Source: Hexactinellida sp. DTS-2022
Lineage: Eukaryota > Porifera > Hexactinellida
Length of the DNA stretch: 64,000 nucleotides
Direction of reading: 5' to 3'
Assembly (NCBI GenBank): GCA_028753945.1
Contig: JAPNXP010000001.1
Coordinates: forward strand, 3,214,501 to 3,278,500
The notes beneath the pieces were generated by a model. The model was not told the DNA's origin and made no database searches. It saw only the letters and a program-made list of their open reading frames with translations. Positions within the stretch are counted from its first letter, which is position 1. Each line of letters begins with the position of its first letter. Positions 34,604-46,739 of the stretch are shown piece after piece. Made by a program: the position numbers and the translations under genes.

Positions 34604-34750
34604 CCTTATTATAGGAAATTAACGCGCCACGAAATTAACGCGAAGGAAATTAAAGCTCCATGAAATTAACGCGAATTGGAGCTTCAAATACATGAAATTA
34701 ACGCGAATAAAATTGAAAATTTTACAGGATTATTAATCTCCTGATTAAAT
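34604..34750. repeat. CCTTATTATAGG MITE, left half
   Basis: It matches 1722-1850: CCTTATTATAGGAAATTAACGC, repeated GAAATTAACGCG words, then ATTAATCTCCTGATTAAAT, where similarity stops. TA precedes it. Truncated. Confidence 0.8.
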
Positions 34751-35737
34751 TTATATTATCGAAAATAAAATTTAAATTACAACTCATTAGTAAGTTCAAG
34801 AGCAACTGAAAAGCGAAAATTAAAGAAGTTTTAATAGATTTGTTCAGACTTGTTTATTTTTGTTTGTTTTAGATATTGTCCGCTCAGAAGTGAAGCCAGA
34901 TTGAAGTCAAGTCCAAATGTCAGAGAGAGAGAAGATGGGAAGGTGGGAGGATGTTAGGATTTACATTGGACAACTGGAGATGATTGTGTGTGTCGTTCAA
35001 ATGTATAATTGTTTGATTTGGTGCTTGTATTTATACTATGATTAAAATACGCAGATATAGTTTCTCATAGTTTCTCAAAAAGGGGTAAATAATATCAGTT
35101 CTATAGGGGTTAAATACAATATTGTTATATTGTAATATAGAAAAAGTCCACTTACTACTTCATCCTTGGTACATTTACTGTCTGGCCTTTTATAGAGTAG
35201 GCTATGAATAATGCTATTTATATTTCTTAAGGTTTACATAAATCAAATTAATCTCTTTGGAAATGACTGCAATCAGTAATTTAGTCCAAACAAAAACGCC
35301 TGAACAAATGTACTAATTCCCTGCACGCATGTACAGATCAGCTAAAATAGTTAAATCCCTGTACAGTAGGCAATTATTATTGATAATACACTTACCTAGA
35401 AGTAGTTCGAACTACGGCCCAGGATTTACTGGCCTGGAGGCCCGAAGAGCCAACCTTCATTTACGTCGCCAATGGAGACGGCCCTATATTTCAGTTCCCG
35501 GGCGGACAGAAGGTCCATTCCTCGTATTTACGACGCCTATGGCAGGATGGATGTATATTGGGTGAGATTCTCGCAAGTATAAGTACTCTTAGCATTCTTA
35601 AACAGTTTTTTATAAAATAGTTCTCTGTTTTGAATCATAGCTAGCTCACTAATTATCCTCCCAAGAACATTAAAAAAAATTATTGGAATTTCGATACCAT
35701 TCATAGGCTATTGCCTGGTTGATGATTTTCCACTTAA
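34751..35737. other. Non-coding gap, about 1 kb
   Basis: No gene supported. The 35410-35560 stretch is more GC-rich (GGCCCGAAGAGCC, GGGCGGACAGAAGG) with a 78-codon frame (35329-35565), but no family is recognised. Confidence 0.4.
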
Positions 35738-35739
35738 TA

Positions 35740-35975
35740 CCTTATTATAGGAAATTAACGCGCCATGAAATTAACGCGAATTTCTCCAAATCGCGTTAAT
35801 TTCCTTCGCGATAATTCCATGGAGCGTTAATTTCCATTACCTTAATTGCCTGCTATTTAGCAAATTTACAATAGATGGACAAACTTCCGAGCTACATATT
35901 TTCAGATGTGCAACTAGGTTGAAAGGATATACCATGTCTATCAATAGGATTGGAATCCTATTTGGGCACAACAAT
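35740..35975. repeat. CCTTATTATAGG MITE, other half inverted
   Basis: It matches the reverse complement of about 1860-2080 (including CGAGCTACATATTTTCAGATG and CTATTTGGGCACAA) and begins at a CCTTATTATAGG terminus. It runs directly into the 3' end of P transposase C. Confidence 0.8.
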
Positions 35976-35977
35976 TT

Positions 35978-37552
35978 GCTGCAGTAAATATAAGTTGGCG
36001 CACGATCTTCCACCTACAAGTATCGCAGTTAACAAATTTACATCTCCAAACATCATCGTCACTAATTTCTCCCATGAAGATCATGTGAGTTGTACAAGAA
36101 TCTCTCTAGATGAACCTTCTACAAGTTTAGTCAAGAGGTTGTCATCACTTTCAATTATAACGAATATTTTCCACAGAATAATTATAACAGAAAGAAGCGG
36201 TTCAGATGAATACTTCAGTCGACCACGATCTGTTAAATGGAGGAGCTTAAACTCCGAAGGAAAGTCAAGATCGAATAGAAACTCTTTATCAAATGTAAAG
36301 GTATCAAGGCAGACATGACAAGGTTGGTGATGGTTCAAGTATTTGTGAACTGCATAACCTGCGATAAAGGCTAAATATTGAAGAATTTGTGTACTACATT
36401 TGATGGATGATAAATTGCCTATATCTTCAAGGAACGGATCTAAGATTATATAGTCATCATGATCAGGATAAATAAAATCTGGGGTAGAAAAGGACTTGAC
36501 GAATGTCTGAATGGATAAGGAAGAGTCCGTTTGCTGAGAAAAAATATTCAAGCAGTGGATAGCTGAGACGACGTTCGGTTTCTAGAATTTGTAGATAAGA
36601 TATATGGTAATTCTTCCCCGACATCAAACGATATAGTCCATAATAATGTTGAAGCGGATCTGTTTGCAAAAAGGAAGATAGAACGTATGAAAACTCACAA
36701 TTTTGAATTAAATGGTTAGTGATTTCGGGTAGTGCAATGCATGCGTGCTTAACACTAGTAAATGATGGTTTACTCAATTTTCCTAGTTTCCCAGGTAACG
36801 CTTCCCAAGCATCTAACCAAAATGATAAACGAGTCAAGTATAAGAATCTTTCATCATTGAGGGCCAAGCGTTCGAGAGGCTATCGTTTAAACGGATAGCC
36901 TTAAACGGTGTATTGATGTTGAATATTTTCAATAATGAAAGAAGGATAAATATGAAGTCAGAAGTATTCTTACGATATTCAGGTAAACTAGATTTGTCCA
37001 GAATTCTTAGAGCAGCTAATGTTAATTCGTTAACGACCTTCATAACCAATTTGACATTTAGTCGTTCTATAGCAGAAGGAAACAAGCTTTCATGATAAGA
37101 TGGGGGGGCTAGTTTAGCTAAACTTTGACTTTGTGAGTTATAATGAAGACGTATATCTTGGAAGCAAGCTGAATGGACTTTAAGAGGATATTGGCAATAA
37201 TCAACTGCAAAATTTTCGAGATTTGGATATTGAAATGTTTTCTCAAAATCTTTCTCATTTAGCCAATTGTTACGAAAACTCTTCAATCCGTTCTATCAGA
37301 CTGGGCAGAATAAATGTGGTAAATTATGAAGGTACCATACTAACCAAATACTAGGTAAGAAACGAGAGTCAACTTATCTTTTAGATTCTGTAGAGTATTG
37401 ATCTTGTATTTACATGTTTCCTCTGTCTCAGTAATCAAACTCATCTGTATGGTTTTATTCAGCAATTCTACCTTTGAGTCATATGACAAGCGAGTCCGCT
37501 TCGTTTTCGATGTTGTTGAATAATAAGAGGGACATTCAGTAAGCAAACACAA
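35978..37552 (-). pseudogene. P-element transposase C, truncated and internally deleted
   Basis: The THAP finger is absent; the first recognisable part (37552-37340) matches the segment after the finger (CPSYYSTTSKTKRTRLS). About 1 kb of the catalytic core is then missing, and coding similarity resumes at 37286 with SFRNNWLNEKDFEK. Next come DPLQHYYGLYRLMSG near 36640, where the usual glutamate is a glutamine, and a LAFIAGYAVHKYL ... CHVC ... LTDRGRLKYSSE tail to about 35978. Frameshifts lie near 36860 and 36480. No P terminus was found on either side. It is most similar to copy B by eye. Confidence 0.85.
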
Positions 37553-38197
37553 AAACTTTTTGGGTTGCCCATTGATTTTTCGTAACTAAATAGGTCGGCA
37601 GGTATGCCTTTTACTCGGAGTTTACCCGGACCCCGGGTAAAGTCCTGGTAAGTCCTCTGGGCAGCCCGGAAATGATACCATTCAGTTCTAGCAGAGATTT
37701 ATCTAAGATTCTCTTGGCTGGTCCCATTATTATAGAAAGTTAATTTTATGACATCCTAAAAGTGCCGCCATTATACATCATCGGTGAAATTCAATGATGA
37801 GGCATCATTTGAAGGATGTAAATATGTAAATATGCACCAAATTAAGTGTCAAATCCGGCATTAATCGCAACCCAAAATGAATTTCAGGCGAGTTGTTAAG
37901 TGAGCGTGTAATTCACCAGCCACAGGCGAACTCATTATTAATATTATTGCTTTTGGCGATGGAACGGCCGAAAAGCGGCCGTTATTTGTATCGCGTTATG
38001 CTTAACACGAATGAACAAAAGTCTTGAAGCGACTTTTGTGAGGAGTGATCCGTCGCGAAGCCACCGAGACCGAAGGGCTCGTACTATTAAAACACAAACC
38101 TTCCAGTTTCTTCAGTCAATTCGAAATATACGAACATTTATACTATTAAAACACAATTAATCTTGTGAAAATGTATATATAAATATATGAGAATGAA
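37553..38197. other. Gap with a 'cgaccgagaccgaagggctcg' repeat
   Basis: 37960-38100 (CGGCCGAAAAGCGGCCG, then CGAAGCCACCGAGACCGAAG) recurs in part at 47850-47935 and 59504-59585. It is an interspersed repeat of unknown type. Otherwise no gene. Confidence 0.5.
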
Positions 38198-38356
38198 TAT
38201 ATAGAGCTGAGCTCTAGTAGAGTTCAGATTTTTTACCATACTAAAACACCAGGATTACATTCTAAAGGTCAATTTCAAACCCTGGGAATAAATGACCTTT
38301 CTCAGCGTCTGAATACACATACTGAAAAACGGAACTCTAGAGCTGAGCTCTATATA
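38198..38356. mobile_element. TATAGAGCTGAGCTC MITE, copy 1
   Basis: The ends TATAGAGCTGAGCTCTAG / CTAGAGCTGAGCTCTATA are each followed inwards by AGTTCAG- or GAACTC-type sequence. About 160 bp; a second copy in inverted body orientation is at 47522-47682. Confidence 0.85.
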
Positions 38357-38485
38357 AGTTATTTGTATATATATATTGAATGATTCGTAAAGCAATAGGA
38401 ATAATTATATTTAATAGTGTAGAAAACACAACTTTCGTATAAAGGCACATCAGATAATTACACAATAATGGTTAGTTAATATATA

Positions 38486-39000
38486 CTAGCAAGCGAAGCG
38501 CGCTAGGTCGCTTCGCTACATAACACAACCACACACCAACCGCTTCGCGGTTGGTGTGTGGTTTATATACTCCTAATATTGATTATAAAGCGTAAATAGG
38601 CCTAAATAGTCAAATTTAACAATGTGAAGTTTTAATGATTACGTCACATGCGATAATGAGTAAGCATATTGCCAATCTGGTGTGACCAACGTGTCCGCAT
38701 CATTAATGTACATGTTCTATTAAATTTTAATATTTTCTCTCTTGAAGGGCGCGAATTACGTACGATTAAGTGAATTTTCAGGGTTCTCGAAATGTGACAA
38801 TGACGTCATAACTTGTCGAGGTGTGAGAAATTTTGAGTGGAAACCTCAACTTGTTGGCGGGTGCCAAAAGCTAGCCCTATATGCCAAAAATTACATTTGG
38901 AAACCGTCCACTTTCTTCAATCAAATCGTAACATACAAACAAATATATACACATATATATATTATATACACATTACCCCCAGCCTTGTGTTTTAATATTA
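38486..39000. repeat. CTAGCAAGCG repeat family, copy 3
   Basis: It starts CTAGCAAGCGAAGCGCGCTA and has the ACCAACCGCTTCGCGGTTGG stem. The body is collinear with copies 1 and 2, and it ends with TTGTGTTTTAATATTATAC as copy 1 does. The chance frame 38742-39101 lies in it. Confidence 0.7.
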
Positions 39001-40569
39001 TACATTACGGGGATTACTCTATAATTAAGGATGTGCGGGATGCTCGCAAACTTCGAGGGGTAGCGGTGGTAAGTTATAAAAAGTGTCTATATCTTGTGTA
39101 AAAGTATACTGGGGATATCTGGCTCAAGGCGGGTGACCATTCTGGTCTCTGGTTCCGTAGCGGTACGGGTGGAGGTGATAAAGGTTGGTGATAGGAGGAG
39201 GAGGAGAATTTTCCATTTAAGGTCGGTGGTGTTGGATAAAGATACATGTTTTATGAATCTATGATTGTGGGGTAAGGGGTGAAGGGTGAGGGAAGTGCCG
39301 CCGGTTTGACCAAATTAATGGTCGAATGGTCGAGGAATGGTAAAGGTGAGAAGGGATTTAAGGGGTGCCATTGGTAAGATTGGAATGAGGCGGGAGGTGC
39401 GAAGTTCAAAAGGCTGGAGTTGGTTCATGGTTGGGCGGGTGGGAGTGTGCGTAGTTAAGAGTATCTACATTCGGAGGAGTCTTTTCGGTGCGAGAGGGAA
39501 GTAGCAGATCATAGCTATTTCTGAGATAATGACCGCTGGGTCGCGGTTAGCTAGACGGAGGGTTCCTAAATGCGAGAGAGGGAGGTATAGAGGGCTATAT
39601 TAGGAACCGAGCAAATTCGTGCTAGCCTATAAACAGTGGAGGGGTAAGATTTTAAACCATTTTTCGGTGAGGGTGGTCAAAGTGGGGGTGGATAGGAATT
39701 GAAGTTCGTATTTCAAGAGGGTTGGGGCATAATTCCTTAAGGGTGGTATGATAGCCAGCATCCTGGAATGTGTTAGGAGGTTCTTCAACGAGTGTGAAGT
39801 TGGCGCAGTATTCAACTGAGCACAGATCAAAATGAAAGTTGAGGCCCTTCCCAATATTGGATTTGGATAAAAATTGCACATATTAAAGATGAGACACGGG
39901 CGTTTATGATTTTGGATTTAAAAAATATATTTTTTATTTTTTTATATTTATATTTTTACATTATGATTGAGCATTTTAAAAAGATTATTTATGACAACAT
40001 TTTTTGGAAATTGAATTTAAAACTTTGCATACATCTTTGTGACTATGGGACGTTTCTTATGCCAAAATATTTCAAAAAAATATCAACATTCCTATGAGAT
40101 ATAGCTTGGCAAAGTTGTACATGTGTTTACTTCAGATTATATATTATTTTCTTTTATTATCGAGTGAACAGCGTTTAATTTAGTGTTTAATTAACTAGCT
40201 ATATTCATCTATTTGGTGATAATTCAATAATGGTTTATTATAGTTTTGCCTTTCCGATATGTCTTCAAGATTATCATTTATACTTATACAGGCTAGTTCT
40301 CGTATTTTATGCTCAACATGTATACTGCATTCAAAACTCCAAATTATTATTTACTGCTATTTCATACAAAGACAACTGATTTTTAATACACAATACCCTA
40401 CAGACAATACTTCATGCAGAATAAACATATAATATCAACTTTGGTATGTAAGATAGGTGTATTTGATGACAGAAGTGGAGAGAGAGAGAAAGAGAGAGAG
40501 TTTATGATTCTCTTGTTTGAAGATGTATATCGCGAATTTGGTTGGCGTAGATTAGACCTCTATGTCATA
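39001..40569. other. Gap with strong G-over-C strand asymmetry
   Basis: From about 39110 to 39720 the plus strand is G-rich and C-poor (GGTGG, GGAGGAGGAGG, GTGAGGG words). A minus-strand frame (39627-39881) has no recognisable domain. A GAGAGAGAAAGAGAGAGAG run lies near 40480. No gene is supported. Confidence 0.4.
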
Positions 40570-40890
40570 TGCGTAGAACCCGCGGGTTCTTGCGAGTCAA
40601 AGGATCTGAATATTTTGGGACGTGCGGGTTCGGGTCACGAATTTTTTTGCAGGTTGGTGTGGGTTAGCGTGGATTAGTATCAAGAGAATTACTTCAGAGG
40701 AATTTGGAGTCACTGAATCAAGTATATTACTATTTTAATTGAGCACCATCTAGGTTTTGAAATATTATAATACTCAACGTAATACCTGCGGTTGCGGATT
40801 GGTTATTGTGAGCTAGATGCGGGTTGATTTGGTTATTGCACTGTGTTTTTCGGGGCAGCAACCGCATACGACCCGCGCTGAGGACTAGTG
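40570..40890. repeat. Partial GCGGG-rich hAT MITE
   Basis: AACCCGCGGGTTCTTGCGAG ... CAAAGGATCTGAATATTT and later GGGGCAGCAACCGCATACGACC match the ends of the 48774-49318 element. The middle differs. Confidence 0.6.
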
Positions 40891-41104
40891 TAGATTTGAG
40901 GATCTAGTGTCTTGTTTGGGGGGAAATTTATCAATCTATACCAAGTCTCATTGTTTGAGTAGATAATCATAGGATGGCTATCTGTTAATGTTTGATGTTA
41001 ATGATAATGCTTCTGTGTATCTTGTATCCATAAATATTCCAGTCTGAAGATTAATGATTTTAAGGTGGTGCATTATACAATATTATTAATGTAAATAGTT
41101 ATGA

Positions 41105-41630
41105 AGATATCTTTTTGCGTTTGAAGCTTGAATGGTATTTAACATGAAGAGAAGTATTACTTGCAAATTTAGGATTGAGAAAAATTGGTGATTGATGGAA
41201 AGGGTTTTTGATGAGATGAATAGTTTGAAGAATAATCCATCTTTGGTAGTAGATGCACTATAAGCTGTGCAGGTGTTTAACAGAAAGAGAACTATTATAT
41301 TAAGGATTAAGGAGAATTGTTGATTGATGAAATGGGTTTGCATGAGCTGAACAGTTTTAAGAAAATCGATGTTGTTCATAGTAAATCAAATATAAGCTGG
41401 GCAGGTGTTTAACAGAAAGAGAACTACGTATTATATTAGGGATTGAAGGGAATTGTTGATTGATGAAATGGGTTTTGATAAGATGAATAGTTTGAAGAAT
41501 AATCCATCTTTTTGTAGTAATGGACTATAAGATGGGGATGCGTTTAACAGTAAGATAACTAATATTTTCTGGATTGAGAAGAATTGGCGATTGATGGAAA
41601 GGGTTTTTGATAAGATGGAGGCCGGCTGAA
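41105..41630. repeat. Minisatellite, four units of about 133 bp
   Basis: TTGATGGAAAGGGTTTTTGAT and its variants recur at 41192, 41323, 41459 and 41592, together with AATAATCCATCTTT and GGTGTTTAACAGAAAGAGAAC. It lies just beyond the 3' end of the OTU-type transposon gene and may be its subterminal region. Confidence 0.8.
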
Positions 41631-41925
41631 ATCCTTCAGGTAGCATTAGATCAGTATTACACTCCAATTAAATAAACTTCCTTAATCTTTAATACTGAGA
41701 AAGAATACATAGCTAATTTAATTGATGCCTATCTGACGTCATGCCAAAAAATCAGTGCCTTTAGAGAGTATATTAGTGCAGAATATAAGTAGATAACAAA
41801 TATAATAAATACCATGTCTAATGGATAAAACTTATATATAATTTTTGTAACTTTTTTCTTTTTGTACTTTTTATAGATACATTTCTATTTTTTTAATTTT
41901 TTGTGGTATTTTTATTTTTATACTA

Positions 41926-44900
41926 TTAATTTGATAAATTATCAGATGTAATATGATGATGTAATTCCAATATCGGTTCATAATGGTCCACTGTATGTTT
42001 TATATAGTATGATCCAGCATCATTAGCTGGAGGGGCATCCATTATTTGCTCCAAACTAGAACCTTTTCCTGAATATACCATCCATTTATTTTTCATTTCT
42101 GTAGTATTTACCCATATATCTGTGTTTATTAATAAAGCCATCGAAAATAATTCAATGTCTCCACCTCAAGTTTTGTCAATATGCATTTTTGATTTACTTA
42201 TATACTCCCTTGTGTGCGATAAGTGGGAATTTATTCTGTATGAACTTCAAACAAATTTGGCTTAATTTTCCCATTATGTTGTCAGTTATTATCTTGCGCA
42301 TTCTATAGTTGTAACTAGTGCTCCCTGTAATAATATATGAGAGAGTTGAGAATAAACAATTTCCATCACCTGAAATATTGAATGTTAAAGATGGAACTAA
42401 TTGATTTAAATGGATATCTTTCCTACTACAGCTACTAGCCAAATTAATCTTACAAGATATTGGATTTACAACAGGCAATTATAAGATATTACAAATATTA
42501 ATCTGACCTAAGAGTGAGAGTTGATTAAAAAGTGGTAAGATAATGTCAAGTGTACCAAGCGCAATTATATCCAAATCACTTATAATCTCAATTTCCTTTG
42601 CTTTTATCGGTAGTGGTTCTTCCAACTTAACTCTCTTTGGTCTAGGAATTAAAGGATTCCTTATTCTGGAGTTCTCAAATTTTGAATTCTGTAATTTCTC
42701 AAATACTTTAGCTACTTAACTTTTGTTCGGATTAATGTAACTATTTTTCTTATTTTTCCTCCTTCGCCAAATTTCTATAGATTCTTCCTCGTTACTAACT
42801 TCTCTAACTATTTTCTTAGCCTTAAATACTCTATGAGCCATTGGTTGAAATGCGAATTTAAAGGAAGCCAATCTATCTTCTATATGTCCAAAAATGTGAC
42901 GTACAAAATCACCAACTCTGATATTAACTTGAGATTTAAATATGGAGTGTTTTACTATTTTAAACCAATTCTCAATTTGTGCATTGCTATCAGTTGAAAC
43001 AGCATTGACTTATACTTTGCTTAGTATAATCCCACTCCAAAGAGGAAGCAATGGTATATAATAAGTTAACAAAAATTCAAGTATTTTGGGATAATAGCAT
43101 ACATTTTTATCATTTGCAAGTACTTTATGTCCTAGAAATTTGAAGGTGGCTTTTAAGTACAATTCTTCAAAGTATTTACCAAAAGGAGACATTTTCTATA
43201 AGTATCACTTTCAATATTTTTAGGGTAATCATCAATAAAATAGCATTCTGAACTATAGATTTTGAGATCTCCCTTAACTAATTCTTCTAAGTCTAATAAG
43301 CTCTTAGTAACCTGAGGCAACATTAATTCAGTGTTCAGAACAATACACAAAGATTCAAAAACAAGATTTATTTCTTCCATATTGCTACTTTTTACCATAG
43401 CACCAAATGCATGTAGGACTAAGCATTTTACCTTTTTGTCTATTTTAGACTTCTTACCGGTATACAATTTGTAGCTTATTTAATGCATAATATATGCAGA
43501 ACAGAGATGCAAAACAGTTGGAATGGTTGATTTGGTGCTAGTTTTGTCGCTTACAATATCCCAACATTTACACAAATATAGTGCTATACTCAGTTTATTA
43601 AATGCTAGACATGTGCTGTGCATTATGGCCCAACTATAGTCCATTTCAATTTGGTCTATATTTAAACCCTTAGGTATGTAGAATTGCCTTACAAGTTAAT
43701 ACCCATTTATTCAAAAAATGGGTGATCTCTGCAGTTCCATGATCACTACTGATCATTTCTGTAACAGGAAGAGGACTAGTGCAGATACAGGGTGTTGTAG
43801 TGTAAGAGCATAGTGATAGATCGACTTTTTACACACTGGTGGCCTTTTAATAATGGAACCAGTTGCATCTATATTAATAACGGAGTTGTCATTTTTGATT
43901 AATTTGGATATTTCAATCTGCTTTTTTGTATATAAATGGATTATAAATGTATCTTGTGCAATATATTGGACATAACCAGGTATCAGATTATCTGGTAATA
44001 CCGAACGGAATTACTGTTGAGTTTCCCAAATATCCACAGAATCATCATTGGAAAATCTCTCTCTAGATTTAACGTCTGACTTAATTCGTCTTAAAGTTTG
44101 CTGTGATATTAAATTAGTGAGATTCCCTCTATTGAATGCCTCTACATTGTTCTCATTTCTAAACTGCTGATGAAATATGTTACTTGCTGCGTTTTGAATC
44201 AATTTTGCACCCATGTTTTACCTTTTTGTTCAAAGTAATGTGACGTGCATGGATGGTTTTATCATCTTTGTGTTCAGATAAAAGTTCACCGTTAAATTTA
44301 TAGTGCACAGCTATTAGATCATCAGCAAATGAGGCAATATCATTATTAATTGAAAAGGTAACTGAGCAGGAGTTAGAAAACTTACACACAGCGCAAGCTT
44401 GAAAAAAAGGAGAGTTCAATTTCCTACTATCCCTTTTCTTAAACCAAAAATGTTTAAACTTCAGTACGCAAATCGAATTTATTTTAGAGAACTTATCAGC
44501 TATTACATTCAGGCTTTCATCCAGACAAAATTTCTGCGCGCCTAGATTTAGTTTGAGCTCGTTCATTTTTCATTTTGTACGCCTAGTTTGCACATTTTGT
44601 ATTAAGTCTATGGGAGCATCTCTCGATATTGTACGCCTAGACACGATTTTTGTACGCATGGATTAAAATCCATCCAAATTACGCTCCTTTAGGAGCGCCT
44701 AATACGCCTGGATAATTATCACCCTGATTACATTAGTCCAACCTGTTTTCATATGATCTACGTATATCATCCTTATCTAAATAACTTATAGCATTGGATT
44801 CAGCCTTATCTAGATAAAACTCGCCAAATGTTTGAAAATAAATTGCATCATAAGTGCTGTTTTCGTTTGCTGTAGAAATTGGACATTCTATATGACCACT

Positions 44901-45239
44901 ATCATTTTCAATTTCACCGACTTCATCTGCTGCCTCTAAAGCTAAATTTTGTGCCTTATTTTCTAGTCTACTAATATAAACTGTGTAAATTGATTCCAAA
45001 ACCTCTATACCATTTTCTTCAAAATCAATGTTTAACTTCTCTACCCAAACAACAAAATCTGTTAGTATTTTACTAGTTAATAGTACATAATTTTTGTTGA
45101 ATAAGTTATTCACTGATATATTATTTAAGTCACTAAATAGCTCTGGTGCGGATGCTAACCATACGAGTATTAACGTACATTGTTCAATGAGATTATCAGT
45201 AAACTTGAACGAATCTTCAAATCCTTTACATGCTTTCAA
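41926..45239 (-). pseudogene. MULE-like transposase with C-terminal OTU protease, degenerate
   Basis: Order of pieces: an N-terminal acidic segment (45239-44733); a zinc-finger-like segment (44566-44180, CAVCKFSNSC ... HARH); a short linker (44214-44011); a DDE region with NIDATGSIIKRPP near 43875, VTEMISSDHG near 43755 and MDYSWAIMHS near 43645; a helical segment (43467-43153); and finally an OTU-type cysteine protease (42478-41926) with GDGNCLFSTLSY as the Asp/Cys motif and a HYEPIL histidine motif. OTU domains cleave ubiquitin chains and occur in several animal DNA transposons. Frameshifts and stops separate the pieces, so this copy is dead. The superfamily is inferred from the DATG...DYSWA signature. 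A near-identical 95-bp piece occurs at 49970. Confidence 0.75.
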
Positions 45240-45762
45240 ATTGACTAGGTTAAAAATTGGAATTTCTTACACAATTAGAATAAATAGAAAACGATTAGTT
45301 ACGAAAAACTGGGATTAGAAAACCTGTTTCGACTGAATCGTTACTAGATAGATACACAGGAATTCACAATACTTAATTAAAATTCATAAGCACCCATTGA
45401 CATAAAATATAAGCAAAAGTGCTTGTACACTGGTGTACATGGATGTACACCAACTTAGCAGTGTACATGCATATACACTGCAACATATATACATAACAAG
45501 GTTAAAACCGAATACTGATATACTCGCCTAATAGTTGATAATTGGTTGCACTATTGAGATCATTTTTCGATATTCGGTTGCCAACCTGATATCACTATTC
45601 GGAATTCGGATTTCCCGCCCGAATATTATTAGTATTCGTATACGATTGAGGTACCGAATATTGACAGTATTGGTATTCGGTAGAGATAAACAAATCTATA
45701 TTATTAAATCTCGATTGTTGTTTGTTTGTGTGTTTGTCCGGATTGTATTAAAGTGACGGGGG
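45240..45762. other. Gap with short palindromes
   Basis: 45420-45485 has repeated palindromic TGTACAC/GTGTACA words (TGTACACTGGTGTACATGGA). 45530-45690 has recurring ATTCGG words. No gene recognised. Confidence 0.4.
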
Positions 45763-45770
45763 GATAGAAA

Positions 45771-46722
45771 CATGCGCGGCGCCAGGATTTTCGAACTGGG
45801 GGGGCACAGGGGGGGCAACCAATTTTTCAGGGGGGCAGCATTTCCATCTATCAGAATTTATCTTAAAACAATGGAGTTACGATGAACTTGTCATACTTTC
45901 AAACTATCCAGGGATTTTGGACTACATAGAAATTCAAGTGATTTTTTGAAATCACTTACTAGATATGCATTGTATTACAAACATGGTTGCCAATCCAATC
46001 CAATCCAATCGACAATCCAATCCAATCGAGCCATTTTTTGACAATCGGCAATCCAAATTTCGCCAATTGATTATTCGGATAACAATCCAATCGAAATCGA
46101 CAATCCAAAATATCATCGATTGTTTTTTCGATTATTTTGGATTGTTTCAATTGTTTTTGTTTAGCTTTATTACTTAGTGAAACACTATGTATACTATAGT
46201 TCATGGTCAAAAAGAAACATTCGATAAAAATCAATAAAAATTCTTCAATTGCAATCCAATCGATAACAATGGAAGCAATCCAATCGATGAAAAATGCAGC
46301 AATCCAATCGACAACACAATCGATAAAAATCGAAGCAATCCAATCGACAATCCAATCGATGAAAAATGCAGCAATCGGCAATGATAATCTTCTCGATTGG
46401 ATTGGATTGGCAACCCTGATTACAAATGATGTTATTTTTGAAGAAAATATTATCACAAATACTGTTAATAACTTTTTATTAGCTACTTTTGGGTGCGGCG
46501 ATGCTACGATACGAAATATACAATAATAATACTATGTATGTTTTTTGATGAAAATTGAGCGAGCGTAGAGAGCGAGCTAAAATTTTCAGACAATAGAGCC
46601 TCTAGAAATGTGTCCATGGGAATGAGCTTTGGGATTATCATGGGCGAATTTATCACATATAATTTTAACTTGAGAATACACTAAATCCTGCCTCCCCTGC
46701 CCAGCCTCTGGCGCCGCGCCTG
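45771..46722. mobile_element. hAT-type element containing a younger hAT MITE
   Basis: The ends CATGCGCGGCGCCAGG / CTGGCGCCGCGCCTG are flanked by GATAGAAA on both sides (45763-45770, 46723-46730). G-rich runs lie just inside. Its middle is occupied by the element at 45982-46418, so it was 507 bp before that insertion. Non-coding. Confidence 0.9.
45982..46418. mobile_element. hAT MITE made of CAATCCAATCGA repeats
   Basis: The ends CATGGTTGCCAATCCAATCC / GGATTGGATTGGCAACCCTG are flanked by ATTACAAA (45974-45981, 46419-46426), an 8-bp duplication. The body is an internal array of CAATCCAATCG and reverse words, giving long chance frames on both strands that should not be read as proteins. Confidence 0.9.
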
Positions 46723-46739
46723 GATAGAAACCGCATTAA

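Noticed and set aside
45959..46456. Membrane protein with repeated IDWIA segments
   Set aside because: The frame is a by-product of CAATCCAATCGA repeats inside a hAT MITE with proven 8-bp duplications.
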